64,000 nucleotides of DNA, taken from the NCBI GenBank assembly GCA_963678675.1, contig OY783196.1:2110501-2174500 (forward strand). Direction: 5' to 3'. The stretch comes from Xiphydria camelus (Eukaryota; Arthropoda; Insecta; Hymenoptera; Xiphydriidae). Numbering within the stretch: position 1 is the first letter of the stretch; the number at the start of each line of letters is the position of its first letter. The notes below the pieces were generated by a model. That model saw nothing but the letters and a program-made list of their open reading frames with translations. It did not search any database and was not told the DNA's origin. This document shows positions 43,801-56,500 of this stretch, in pieces. The position numbers were made by a program, and so were the translations under genes.

Positions 43801-46800
43801 GCGCGCGAGAGAGAGCTTCGATATGAATTTCAGCGCGGGACTCCGAAAAGCGGCATTTTCCGTTGAAAAAAAAAAGGCCGGCCCCCATAAGTCATCCTTG
43901 ACACGGAAAAAGAGTTCCGCCCGATTTTTTCGAGCACCGCCGAGGGTGGAAGACGTGGGTCGCGAAAAATGACACCGCCGGCGTTAGCCGCGCCGGGGTT
44001 GCGCAATACGTGTACGCGGGGTGACGCGCTTATTGTACTCGGCGGTAAACGGGTCTCGAGGTTGCCTTCCGTCGGGCGCGGCTGGAGCCTCGAAATATTA
44101 TGAAGGTTAGAGGGAAAAAAAAAGTAGACATTCTTCTTCTTCTTCTTCTTCGAGAGAGAGAGGAAGAGGGAGGGAGGGAAAAAACGGATAATTGTTTCTC
44201 GCAATTAATCTCGAGACGCAATTGCGCGTCCGCGATGCACTTTCGAAGCTTTCGCTCCGAATTGAGCGAAATGTGCTCGTCGAAAAATTCCGACGGGCGC
44301 GCCGAGCCTTGCCGCCTTTTCAGAGAGAGGTATCAATTTTTATTCGTCGTCTTATACGAGCGGCGCGTAGACGTAGGTTTGATTCGGTTACACGCGCATC
44401 GAGTTTAACAGCACGCGCTTAATTCGGGCCACCCCTGCGATGATGTCGATAGTCGCGATATCGAATTCGACGTACGCTCGTCCGGCGGACGTTTCTGAAA
44501 CGAGCACATCTCGCGTCGATTTCGATGCCGAGACGCTTCGGACGAAACTTTATAAATCCGGAACTGTCGTCGCTCCTCGTTCGACATCCCGCTCCCCTCC
44601 CGCGCATCGAAACGACACGGGAAAAGCATAAATCGTGGGGGATTGATCAAAAAAAAAAAGTTTATTTCGGGAACTCGCGGTAGACTCACCGCGCGTACTG
44701 TGACATGTTTTAGATCTACTTTTAATTACGTATCCATAATCGCGCGCGCGCGCGTGTACTTTCAAAATTGTCCGCACAACATTTCGAAATACACACGTCT
44801 ATATTTTTGTCGTCCGAATGCTTTATTCGTTATAGTCGTCGAATAAAAGGAGATCTCGGGGGGAACACGACGTCAACGACGGGTGGTTATCGCAACGCTA
44901 AATTACATATTTGTACATGATTCATATTTTCTCCCCTCTCCCTCTTCGATAGTCCCCATCCAGACTACAAACTACGTTCGACTCCGCCGCGGTGTCGGCT
45001 CTCCCTTTTCGCGTCCACCCTCTTTCTCCTCCCTTTCCCGTCCGCTCCTATCGTGGGAGCCTGGAGTAGCCTGATCCGCGAAAGCTCCCGCGCTCGATAT
45101 AATATGCATGGATACGCGCGCATGGACGCCAACACACGCACGCGTGCCGCGACAGGGGAGGGTCGGGGAGAACGATGAGAAAGGGAGAATGTGAAAATCA
45201 GCGATGCCGAGCGTGGGATGCAGACTGCGTCGCACAGGCCGAGAGAGGGTACGACTCTTCTCGTCTCTATGCGTGGGAGTGGCCATTTCCCTCGCGCAAA
45301 TTCAGCACGTGAACGCGCAGCGTCCGAATTGGCACCCGACACCCGTCGCCGTGACCGCGGGCCAACTCCACGCTTCGAGGCGTGCCACGAGAGAGGACAC
45401 GCGGACATCAACGGTTCCAACGTAGGAGCGATATTTTCGAGTCGATTCGGAAAAAAATATCGACAGATTCGTCACGTATCCGCGCGGAAGTAGGTTGTCC
45501 CGCGACGAGAGCGATCGACCGTTACGCGAATCGTCGTGCACCGAATACTTTGAACGCCCTTGATTGAAATCGCTCGCGGGTAAAACGGAGGGGAATTAAC
45601 GCGGAACTCGCGCAAATTGAAACGCGCGCCGCGCCGCTCGTGAATTCGACACGGGCTCGAATTACGTGCAGACGAATAATCGACGAGGTGGCCGCGACAA
45701 GGACGCGAATGAATTTTCGCTCTCGGCGGGCGCCGTCCATCGGAAAGTCGACCGCGAAAGCGATACCCGGCCGCAAAATCGAGCAAGCTCTTCGGGGAAA
45801 CGACGATCGCGCCGACGGCAGAGCGAATACTGACCCGACGCACGACGGCAGAGAGAGAGAGAGAGATGAGAAATCTGTATAAAACGGTCGGCCCTGCGAT
45901 CGGGTAACCCGGTCTTATTTCTGAGTTACCACCCGATCCGAAGTCGAATGTATCGACGGTATCCCGAGCATCAACGATCTTCCCCTGATAACCGGGACCG
46001 AATATCGCGCAATATTCCCTCCGTGCGGCGATTGAGTCGCGGGAATCGAAATATTTCCCACGACCTTTGGCGAGATCGACGAACCCTGCCTTGAGATGAT
46101 CGACAGAGACACGTGGCGCATCGACGCCTCCTCGATTCCCTGAATCGCAACGCGACACGCGACTACGTCCGACGTACAGCCGACCGACACGTCCGCGAGC
46201 TCAAACACATTATTCCGATACATCCGATCGATGGATACCTAATCGCGGCGACCCTCGCGGACGCGCGCGATACACGCAACGCCGGGTGTACACGAGAGAC
46301 CGGTCGGTCGGCTGCTCGCACGGCGCGTCGAATTTTCTCGGGACTCGCGAAGGGGGAGAAGAGGGAGGAAAGAAAAAGTGTCGGACGTCTCCTTACGGTC
46401 ATTTTTTCACGATGTCGTCCGCGAAGCACTGTAGATCCGACAAAGAAGACGGGAAGGGGCAAGCGGGTATCGGCGTCCATCTTGCCGCCACAAGTGTGCC
46501 TGATGGATTCGAAACTGCACCTAACCTCCCTGCGCGCGCCCCGGTTTTCTCCTACCGCGGGAAACGGACACAACAACGCGACGAACGTGTCACCGCGACT
46601 CCCCCAGCCCTCGCGCCGCAAAATGTACGCGTCTCTCCCTCGATTCGCGTCGACGAGCGAATTTATAGCGAATTTCGGACGACCGGAACGAGTATACCGG
46701 GAGGACGCGTAGCGCGTACTACGGGTAGGCGCGCGGCGGTGTTCCGCCGCACAGGTACGACTGCGCCGCCTGGTCGGCCCGCCGGTACTTCCGGCGAATC

Positions 46801-47661
46801 GTCCGATTCGAACGCGCAACCCGCGTTCGCACATTCTCTCGTCGATACGGTCTCCGCGTTGATCCTTACGCTAAAATCGTTGATCGGTTAATGGACTCGC
46901 CGCTAGAATTGGAAATCGATCGCGGCCGCGTTGCTCGCTGGAAACGCGATACCGCTTCCCCGTGTGCGAACCGGCCGACGCCCGGCGTCACGCGCGCGAG
47001 AGATCTCAAGATCGTCGGCGAAAAGCGACTCCGCCGCGAAACGTTGGCTCGGCTCTCGACGCGTCCTCGCGGCGAGCGCGGGTTCCCACCGATCGATGCG
47101 TCAATCCGGCGAGACGCGCGTAGAGAGCACGCGTTGAAGAAGCGAACCCATTTCCAGTTCGTCGACGAGTCGAACGAAGCCGGAAGAGCGCCGCTCCAAC
47201 GCGCGTCGCGATCGAATCGACTGGAAAAAGATCCATCTGTATACCAACGTGTTACTTTAATAATAATTTGCCCCCGACTATCTATACATCTTGGAACATC
47301 AACAGTCTTCACTTATAAATTTATATGCATTTGGCTTAGCCGTACAGAAATTACCCGTCAATATTGTGCTATAAGACCACTGAAACAATGACATTGTCCC
47401 AACGTCCTCCCTCCCGAGTGCATTCCTCCCTCCGACCACTCTCTCTGTTCGTTATCGTTATCGGGCAGAGTCCCGCGCGTGGACACGCGGGCGCGAAAAA
47501 ACGACGCGTCGCGTCGTGAGTCCGGTTGTTCACTACCGCCCGTCCGGCACGATACGGCGGCCCCAAACGATGACGTCAATCTAGTCCTTGCTATCATCCT
47601 GATGCCTTCTGCGTAACTCCAAATACCGATGCCGGGCGTCGCAGTAATGAAGCAGCGGTAC
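40897..47661. other. Intergenic region without a supported gene (6.8 kb)
   Basis: CpG-rich DNA in which many open frames of 60-290 codons overlap on both strands. They are Arg/Ser/Pro-rich and have no recognisable domains or splice structure. It contains (G)15 at 41648-41662, (G)12 at 42711-42722, a (GA)n(GT)n run at 42323-42360, a CTT run at 44131-44150 and (GA)n at 45851-45866. It probably includes 3' UTR of the kekkon-like gene at the right end. Confidence 0.4.
42323..42360. repeat. Compound (GA)n(GT)n microsatellite
   Basis: GA units interrupted once by AA, then about six GT units. Confidence 0.9.
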
Positions 47662-49602
47662 CTAGACGTCCGTGCCGGTACCCTCCTGGTAGCCCTCGTC
47701 GGGGGAGCTGCGGGTCGAGCCGAGGACGCGCTTCAGCGCCGACGACACCGGCGGAAGCACGGGGACGCCCTTCTGCCAGACGCGCATCTGCTTGGCGCCC
47801 GGCGGGAACTGCTCGGCGTTCGCCGTCGTCATCGCCAGGGCTTCCCTCGACGGGTACGCGTTCGTCGCGCAGGACACCTTGTCCCGCGCCTCCCACGGAC
47901 ACTGCGAGTACAGTGCGTCGCCCTCGTCGATGTCGAGTCGGCTGTACTCGGCGGTGACGTAGGGCGGCGCGGCGGTGACGATTTCGTCGGTCGAGCCGCG
48001 CCGTGTGTCCCGTATCAGGTCGGGATTGTCCACCGGCATGAGGGAGCTCGTCGAGGAGAAGCACGGTCCGGATGCGGACTGCGGATGGTGATGATGCCGC
48101 GGCTGTATCTGCTGCTGCTCCTGCCGATCCTCGTGGAACCGATCGATCGCGTAGCGACTGTTTTCCGTCGTCTGCGCGTAGCCGAGACTCAGTGACGACG
48201 GCGGTTTGCTCTCGTGACTGAAGGACGTGGTTTCCTGTAGCAGCAGCAACGAGCCGCTTCCGACGTCGACGTTTTTCCGACGAGTGCGATTTTCGGCGTG
48301 GCCATTTACACCACCACCACCACCACCACCACCACCGCCCGCCGGTACCTGCTGCACCTCGGACGCGACGGCCGGCGACTTGATCTCCTTGTGTGGCATC
48401 CTCCTCAGCCGCACGAACAGCACGAGGATGATGAGGAATATGAAGAGTATCAGCACGACGAGGGCCGCCGAGATGCCGGCGATCTGTCCCGAGCCGAGGG
48501 TCGACATGCCGGCGGTCCTCAGTGACACGTGAAGCGTGAAATTGGCCTCCACCGAGCCGGCCGGGTTCTTCGCGAGGCAGTAGAACTCGCTCGAGTCCGA
48601 CTCCTGGGCGTTCGTCAGCACGAGCGTGCTCCGCTTGTCGAACTCGCCCTCCTCGAAGATCAGGCTCTTCTGGAAGTTGCCGAAGGCGCTGTTGTTGCCG
48701 AGCACCCTGTTGTTCCAGTGCCACGTGATGCGCGCGGGCGGCGTCGCCCTCACCGCGCACACGATGCTCGCGTTGTCGCCGATCGTCGCCTCGGCGTGGC
48801 GGCTCGCGCCGAGCAGCACCGGACGGCAGGCGAACTGGTCGATCGAGAGATTCGTGAACCTCTCGTTCGCGACGCGGTCCGGGCCGCCGCGGCACACCGG
48901 CGACACCGGGGTCGGTATGTTGTGCTCGACCAGCCACACCTTCATGCGGCGCAGGTGACAGTCGCACACCCACGGATTCTCCTGGAGCTCGACGGTGGTG
49001 AGCTTGGTCATGGGCTCGAAGGTGCCCGGGCGTAGGGTGGCCAGACGATTGTCGCTCAGCTTGAGGTTCTCCAGCTGCGCGAGGCGACGGAACGCCCGGG
49101 CGGCGATCTCGACCAACTGGCAGCGCGACAGGTCGAGCTTCACCAGATTCGGCGTGTTCGCGAAGGCGTCGTCGGCCACCGCGCCGAGGGGATTGCCCGC
49201 GAGGGCGAGGTCACGGAGAAACGGCGTGCCGACGAAGCTCGCGCTCGGCACGCCGGTCAATAGGTTGCCGCTGAGATCCAGCTCGACCAGATTGGTCAGA
49301 CCGGCGAAAGCGTCGTCATCGATCCTCGCGATGCGGCATCTGCGTAGGTACAGCCGCTGCAGATTCGTCAGACCGACGCTCGCGAATATGTCGGCGGGAA
49401 GCGCTCCGATGCTGTTGTCACTGGCGTCCAGCACTTGGGTCTCGGGATCGATCCCGGTCGGCACCGCGCTCAGCGAGCGATCCGTGCACTCGACCGTGCG
49501 CTTGCCGCCCTTCCACTTGCAGACGCAGTCGTCGGCGCACTTGTCGGCGAACGCCGCGAGGAGCATTGCCGCGGCGATGAGCAGCAGGGCTGGCGGGTCC
49601 AT
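47662..49602 (-). CDS. Kekkon-like LRR and Ig transmembrane receptor (646 aa, single exon)
   Basis: A cell-surface protein of the insect LRR-Ig (kekkon) family, whose members modulate receptor signalling and neural development. The start at 49602 places a signal peptide (MDPPALLLIAAAMLLAAFA) at the N-terminus; an in-frame upstream ATG at 49695 only adds an Arg-rich leader. An LRRNT cysteine cluster (22-39; CADDC and CKW) precedes about six or seven leucine-rich repeats (about 50-205). Then come an LRRCT (NPWVCDCHLRRMKVWL, 209-260), one C2-type Ig domain with Cys282, Trp296 and Cys342 (DSSEFYCLAKN), and a membrane segment (about 374-397). The cytoplasmic tail has a glycine run, a QQQ/HHHH stretch and a final GTDV, a class I PDZ-binding motif. 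A single coding exon fits the family. The exact kekkon subtype is not assigned; an LRRC24-like name is possible. Confidence 0.9.
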   Translation of the reverse strand: MDPPALLLIAAAMLLAAFADKCADDCVCKWKGGKRTVECTDRSLSAVPTGIDPETQVLDASDNSIGALPADIFASVGLTNLQRLYLRRCRIARIDDDAFAGLTNLVELDLSGNLLTGVPSASFVGTPFLRDLALAGNPLGAVADDAFANTPNLVKLDLSRCQLVEIAARAFRRLAQLENLKLSDNRLATLRPGTFEPMTKLTTVELQENPWVCDCHLRRMKVWLVEHNIPTPVSPVCRGGPDRVANERFTNLSIDQFACRPVLLGASRHAEATIGDNASIVCAVRATPPARITWHWNNRVLGNNSAFGNFQKSLIFEEGEFDKRSTLVLTNAQESDSSEFYCLAKNPAGSVEANFTLHVSLRTAGMSTLGSGQIAGISAALVVLILFIFLIILVLFVRLRRMPHKEIKSPAVASEVQQVPAGGGGGGGGGGVNGHAENRTRRKNVDVGSGSLLLLQETTSFSHESKPPSSLSLGYAQTTENSRYAIDRFHEDRQEQQQIQPRHHHHPQSASGPCFSSTSSLMPVDNPDLIRDTRRGSTDEIVTAAPPYVTAEYSRLDIDEGDALYSQCPWEARDKVSCATNAYPSREALAMTTANAEQFPPGAKQMRVWQKGVPVLPPVSSALKRVLGSTRSSPDEGYQEGTGTDV

Positions 49603-49760
49603 CGTGGCCGTCGTACGGCGGCGTTTTTCGCGCGAGCGCCTCCCTCTCGCGGTTAATGCGAGCGACGCGACGCGACGCGACGTACGGTGATTCACCGCTG
49701 CAGGCCGGAAAACATTTCTGGCGGATAATCTTTCTCGGTTCGCCCCGCGCGTCGTCCGAC

Positions 49761-49777
49761 GGGGGGGGGGGGGGGGG
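49761..49777. repeat. (G)17 homopolymer tract
   Basis: Seventeen uninterrupted G residues about 160 bp upstream of the kekkon-like start codon. Confidence 0.95.
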
Positions 49778-52019
49778 TTCCGCGTCTCTCACTCTTCCCC
49801 TCGCGCCGCGCCACCCACCGAAACTCCACCTTTCCCCCTCGACGCTGTCTCCGTCTCTCGTTCTCTCGCCCCCGGTCGAAATTGCACGTCACTCCGGCAT
49901 CGCGGCCGCTGCAGCGGTACGGCTAATTATGCGAGCGAGCGAAAGAGAGAGAGAGAGAGAGAGGCCGACGCGCTAAACGCCTCTACACCCCGCGCCGTCG
50001 ATTCGTTCGTCCGCGAACGGGGGTCGTCGCGACATAATATCCTCCCTCCGCTCGGCGAAGCTGCGTCCTTCCTCTGGCACCGACGGTGAGATGCGTTGAA
50101 GGAGGAAGAAGAAGAAGAATCTCGCGCCACCCTCAGCGTTGTCCGGAGCGTACCACCGAGCGGCGACCCACCTCCATCGTGCCGCGGAGCGCCCTCGATT
50201 CGACTCGTTCCTCTCTCTCTTATCCGCCGCAGGGCGAATAACGGCACGTAGCACCGCCACTGTCCACCGCGAGAAACCCGAGCATCCTCGTGTCCCGCGA
50301 CGGCGTCGACCACCGAAGGAGCGCACCCCCGAGCGCGTCGACGTTTCGTCGATATCGCGCTTCCTCCTCCCGAGGGTGTAAGGCGAGCGTTAGCGCGGAA
50401 ACGAACAACACACACTCACGCGCGCGCACGCAAGTCCGCCTGCGAAAAGCTCTCGGCGTCTCGCCGGAGAAGAAGACCCACTCGCGCGCGATGTATCCTC
50501 GACGCCGTCCGAGCGAGAGGCGCGACGACGCGCACAGCAGAAACGCCGATGCGATGCAGGGCGTACACCCTTCTCTCGGGCCGTGCCGCCGTAATTCCAC
50601 CCCCGGACTCGCTCTCGCGTTCCTCTCTACTGGAATCGAGTCGCCCCCACCCCGTAACGGGGAGCGCGCGCATCCGCACCGCGGCGGCGACGACCTCCGA
50701 CGTATCGAATGCTACGTCACACGCTGGGAAATATACGGTTCGGTTATTTCGCCGAGTGGTCGAACGCACACCGCCGGATTACGGCTGTAACGATGCGCGA
50801 TTCGGCGTTTGTTTCGCGAACGACGGCTGTCGCGCTGCAGCGGCGGGTTTTTCGGCGAGGGTCGTTCGCGGTGACGCCGCCGTGTAACGGGAGTGGCGAG
50901 CGGTTGGCCATGCTGCGCGCGGATCGTGTCTATAGCGGCGTGGGAAAGCGCCGAGGAGGGGGAGCTGGGACAAATAAATTCTTCTCGAGGGCTTTTTTAG
51001 ACTTGATTGAGTGTAAGGATCGATTTTTCTCGTTCACCCCTCCTGCCCACCCTCCGCGCTCGTCACACCACAACCACCCTCTCCCCCTTCCCCCCCCCTC
51101 AGACGGCTGTTTTTCGTTGACGAACGCCGCGCGAGGGGTTCGCACATACTATGCGTCGTACACGCGTACGAGTCGTGAATGGCGCTCAAGACCGTTCGAT
51201 GCTCGAGGCCCCCGCCGCTCGCGCCCCACGTTATGCGGCAGCGCGACGAGGGTCGGCGATACGCGTCTCTCGACCCTCATCGATTCGCGATAACGGGCAT
51301 CCGGCCTTTTCCGCGAGGGCTGCGGCGCTAAATTGGGATAGACGATTCGCGCGCGCGCGCGCCGGGGGGGGGGGCTCGAAACTTGCGTCAAAAATTGCTG
51401 AGAGAAATCATTTTCAGGAAGGTGCGCGTTCGTTCGTGGATTTTTTTTCCGGTAATTCCGATCGTACGAGAAAGACGAAACGCGGGAAGAGCGAGCGATA
51501 ATTTGTCCGTGGAGCGGCGGGAAAACGGATCGCGCCGATCGATACGCGCGACTCGCTTTCTTTCGTCGAACGTCGTTCCGATACTCACCGACGGGTCGCT
51601 CGAGGCGTCGACGAGCTTATACGACGAGAGAGAGAGAGAGACTCTACTCGCGTTGGCCGGTCGAACGCCGCTGTTTAAATTGCTCGAAATCAATACATAA
51701 CAGTGCCGCCGCTGTATGCGTCGCCAAGTAGCCGATTATAACTCTCGCTTGTTCCCTCGAGCAGGTATCGGTACGCATACGCGTACGTATCGTCGCGTTG
51801 GCGACGTTGGAATAATAACGCGGGAAAAAAAGCAGCGCGCGTACACCCCGCGAAATACAGAAATCGAGATGGGAGTTCGATACAGAATAGTGGCGACTGA
51901 GTAGGGCGAAGGGACAATTGCCACCCTTCGCCTGCATTCGCTTGTCCGAATGTCGAATAAATCATGCGCTAACGAAAAAACGACGATATTACGACGGTGA
52001 TATTAGCTAATACTTTCTT

Positions 52020-52440
52020 TGGAGATATCGACCCGATAACCGTATTTCCGGAATCAGTGGCAAGTGATACACAGGATATGGGACGATCGAGAGTTCGATT
52101 CCGGAGAATTCGATTTTTGTGAAAATTTGAAAAAATCTCGAGGGATACGAGTAAACCGAAATCTCTGAAATCGAGGGCTCGACCATCCCGTCGTGTGTAT
52201 CATTTCGCGTTGATTCTGAAAATCACGGTTACCGGGTCGATATCTTGAAGAAAATATGAGATAGCGATGATTTTATGTGCGAGAAATTTTTTTTTTTTTT
52301 TTTCGGAAAATTAATGTTTTTTTTTTTCAGGAGGGAGAGGGGGAGATCTACTCTGTATATCTATGATTTTCGAAATCTACACGACGAGACAGGGTGGTCG
52401 AGAACTCGATTCCAGAGATTTCAATTTTTTGGTCTGACGT
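52020..52440. repeat. Dispersed repeat: inverted pair plus extra partial unit
   Basis: The left unit (about 52024-52120; GATATCGACCCGATAACCGT, GTTCGATTCCGGAGAATTCG) is the inverse of the right unit (about 52155-52243; CGAAATCTCTGAAATCGAGG, ending GGTTACCGGGTCGATATC). A further partial unit follows at about 52358-52434 (GGTGGTCGAGAACTCGATTC). It is intergenic. Confidence 0.8.
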
Positions 52441-53547
52441 AGAGGGGTGTGCACTGATTTATCCAATGTCCGCGTCTCTGCTGATCAGACATTTCATCGA
52501 ATTAAATATTCTTTCCGTCATTTTCGCGGTACTTTTAAGAGAGAAATCCTCGAAATCTCGCATTTGGTCGCAGTGCCGTTGATGCGCGACAACAAACAGT
52601 TTCGTAAATAAAAGCTTCCGAGAATCCCCGAAGGACCTCCCCCACCCCCTTCCTCCTCCCAGAAGCTAGATAGCGTAACATCATCATTAGTCGCTTATCG
52701 GAGACGCCGTCCGTAAGAGCAATTATCGCTCGCGAAACGTAGAAGCATCGTTACGGTCTACGAGTGGCTGTTAGCGAGAGCAAACGATAAATGACAATGG
52801 ACGAAATCAAAAAATATCGCCTCGAAGTAGCGATGCTGCTCGCGAGATTCATGCGTGCGCAGCTCGTTTATCTTATCGAGAGCAGCATTCTACCTCTGCT
52901 CTGAATTTCGAGAAAGCAATGAACATTCGCCGAACAATGAGTGTCAACGAAATATGTCTCGAATGTGTGTGGAGGTATCGATCCCCTCGAAGGAATCGCC
53001 TCGCGTATTTCAAGCCGACGTATCGTTGCTCCCATTATAAAAATCGACGAATCTTGGAAGGTTTTCACATTCGAAATACCATTCGCAATCTCCTGGCTAT
53101 CTCGCTTTCGTACGATACGATGGTTCAAAGGTAGCAAAGCGATTGCGATCGAAGCTATTTCGAATTCGAACACCTCCCGTGATATCCGAATCGCTTGACG
53201 GCAGGTGAAATGATGTGTCGCAACACCATCGCTGCCGTACGAACGGTACCGCAACAAAATATCTCGCGCGGCCAAACAATTTAATTCGCGTACACTCGGG
53301 CAAATGACGAAATGTGCATTCGCGCATTGCACAAAACAGCTGACACGGTGGGTGACCGCGTCGTATTTGCGCCGATGCGTGAAATGATCGCGTTCGAAAA
53401 TTGGGAGTAACCTTTCGGTCGGACTCCGTGAAAAGATCTCGCCGAGAGAAAAACGTCGAAACTGCGGAAGACGCCTGACCGACGATCCACGCGCAACCAT
53501 CCCTGCAATTTAAATGGGTAGCAATTACGTCCATGCAAACGCACAAC

Positions 53548-56500
53548 TCACCTCGAAAGCTCCTTCCTCTCACGCGACATCCGTTCGTCCTTTCTCAGTT
53601 TCGCGCGTTGACATCGTCGCTCGTCCACCCTATAAAACTTCCAAAGCCAATGAGGAACGCTACACGGATCAACGAGTGCTCTATCGAATCGGAATTTTAT
53701 TAAGGGCGGAGCGCGCTCCGCGTCGCTCCGCTCCCGTTGAAAATAAAATTTGGACATGCATCTGGCGAGAGTGGGTTTGCGCGAAAGAAAATCAAGGATA
53801 AATAAAAACGGGGTTACTCGAAGAAAGTGCGCAAACCCATCTTTACAATTCTGAACTAAACATATGCTATTGGTAGGAAACAACGTCGAAAATTGCATGG
53901 TGTGTTTCTGCAGTCTCTTCGTTTTCACCTCGCAATCCCTCTCCTCCGCCTCTTCCTCTCCGGCCTCGGCCAACTTTCGCTCGCGTGCACAAATTGCGTA
54001 AACATAGATTTATCTTGAGGAACAAAAAGGACGAATACATAAATTTGGAATTCGAATCGCTGCGGATTTACGCGCAATGTCGCGTAGTTCGGCGGAGGCC
54101 CGAACGAGTTTGAAGCTTCGAGGTTGTCGCACGACGCGCCCGCGAAACTGTGTCATGAGATCGAATCTGTATCGCAGTCTCTTCCGTACAACGCATCGCG
54201 AATCACAATTTTTTGCAGTGCGCGTCCTGAGAGCTTGTCGGCGCTACGGAACTATAAATTTATCGACCGAATTGAATATATCAAACGTCACGGAAACAAA
54301 ATGCACCGCGAGTGCCGAGACGCCGTTTCGTGTCACTCGCGGCAGCGTTCTCCGTTGAAGCAACGGAGGACCTTACCCCGAGGAACGCGGAACCGGCGTA
54401 TTCGCCGGTGACACGTTCGGCATATCCCCCCCCCCCCCGTGGTTTGTCCTTCCCCAAGTAGATTACGCAAAACAAATCGATTCGACCCGACGACAGTTCG
54501 AAGACAAAACCATTCCTGAGAAAGCATCACGCGCGGAGTCTCGCTGCTTTCCTCTGCGTTTTCTTTTCCGCGTACGGGTCTGAATTGTATTTTCTTTCCT
54601 CTACTCTTTTTTTCTTCTTCCCCAATATTTGTCTTCTTTCTCAAAGGAGCATTGGAGATCGATTTCCAATTAAACTCGAGGCGCTTCGTACCGCGATCGA
54701 CCGACACCGCAAGATGGAAGTGGCGCGAGGTCGTCGATGCAGGATTCGCGGTACGAGACGCGCTACGCCGCATCGGTCAATCTGAACACGTGCGAAATTT
54801 TACGCGGGATTCGACGCGATGCCCGAAAGAATCCCGCTCGATCAGCTGTTACGCGCGGTATCTTCGCACGGTACGTGCAAAGTGGGGTTGCACGAGCCCC
54901 ATAATAAATTGATAGTCCCATCCGTTGTTCGTGGGATCTTCGTTATCACCCTCTCCTCATCTTCCTCCTCCTCCTCCTCCTCCTCTTCTTCATCTTCTCT
55001 CTCTCTCTCTCTACGAGCTCTCGGATGTTAATTACTTTGTACCCTCCTGACATCACGCGCTCGCTCCCCGTCAGGAGTACAGCCTTACCAGTGGGTCCAA
55101 GAAGGGCCCACGCGCCCGAATTCGGGAACGTTCGCCTTTCGGACGTTTCTCGGTTTTATCGAGCGCTGCGAAACGCGGTGTCCGTTCGATTGATTTCTCC
55201 TTCGGCTTTGGCCCATTCCGACGAGATATACGGACAAGAATTTTGACGGGGTAGTTGATTCAGAATAATCGAAGAATCTAATTGACTTCTCTTCCATTTT
55301 TTTTTCCTACCGAAAGAAACGATGCGATTTCCGTCGAAGGAGAAGACAATCGACACACACTCTCGCTTCGGTCTCTGTGCTCGCCCTATATAAGCATTGC
55401 TAGTCAATGCTTCCGGCCACCCGGCTTCTTCTAAGATGAATCATTTTGTATTATGCCTATTTCTCTCTCATACACATACACACGCGCGTACACGCTGAAT
55501 CGCTCACTCTCTCTCTCTCTCTCTTTCTCACACATAATCGCGCTCTTATCGCTCTTCCTCGCATACCCGGCGTACCTGGGAGAGCGTTGTCTCGTTGAAC
55601 GAACGATCACTGATGAGCTTCGGACTGACACGCGTTTGGAACAAAAAAAAATCCTCACTCGCGAAAGAGGCCGACGTCTGAAAAGAGTTCGAACGTGCAA
55701 ATTTCCTCCGGCTCCGATTTCAAATTCGATTCGAAATCGCTCGACGATGCGCGATTCACGTAATTTGACGAGCCCGAGAGTCGCGTGATTTTGCCAGCAC
55801 CTGCGTTCGATAAGCGATTCGACCTCGATTGTGAGTTACTCGCGTGCCTTCGGCAAAAATCGATCGCGCAATGCCCAACGTGTACTTCGTAATTGCGTTC
55901 GCAGCATGGACGGCGCTACGGGATATACGGGTGCACGCGCAATGTCGCGTATTTTAACGGACCCCCGTAAAGGCAAAGCAGCCGTCTCGCTCCTCCCACT
56001 TCGAACTCGATCAAATCAAGGGCGCTCGAGAGGGAGCGTATCTTCCTTTTACTCCATCCGGAGCTCTTTATCCGATATCGGAGATCCGTCAGAGTCGTTC
56101 GACGAGCTCGGCGCTCTCCCACGTAAAAAAAAAACACCGCTCCACTATAGATCGCAAGATTTTCGCTGTACAAACGATCACGATCGCATCGCAACGCCGA
56201 AGAGCATCGTCCGGATTTCTTCCAGCGGACGATGTTCCCCGGGCCTCCGTGGTTATTGGAGAATTTCGGAAAACACAATTTCTCCCGAAACAAGTGTTCT
56301 GACAAAAAAAAAACCGAAGGTACAGAACAACGCGTGGGCCTCGCTGTAATAGAAGAGCATTGATTCTACGATTGTTCCGGAGCACTCGGCTTTTTCTCGT
56401 CACGAGACACCGTACACATCCATACCGTGTCGAGAAATTCGACATTAAAAAGAAAAAAGAAAATGGGCGAAAGAAGTAAAAATAAGTAATGCGATCATGT

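Larger units (their letters stand above)
49603..53547. other. 5' flank of the kekkon-like gene and spacer
   Basis: Contains (G)17 at 49761-49777, (GA)n at about 49945-49962, (G)11 at 51364-51374, and dispersed repeat units at 52020-52440. It likely includes the promoter and 5' UTR exons of the kekkon-like gene. Long opposing open frames are rich in Arg and Ser with no domains. Confidence 0.35.

Noticed and set aside
47594..48973. Open frame of 459 codons overlapping the kekkon-like gene on the same strand in another frame
   Set aside because: It is an Arg/Gly/Pro-rich shadow of GC-rich third positions; the overlapping frame has clear LRR, Ig and membrane domains.
52085..52110. GTTCGATTCC resembling a tRNA B-box
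   Set aside because: It belongs to the dispersed repeat unit; there is no A-box or cloverleaf around it.
53873..53973. Glu-rich minus-strand segment that looked like a coding exon
   Set aside because: No neighbouring exons with compatible phase and no recognisable motif.
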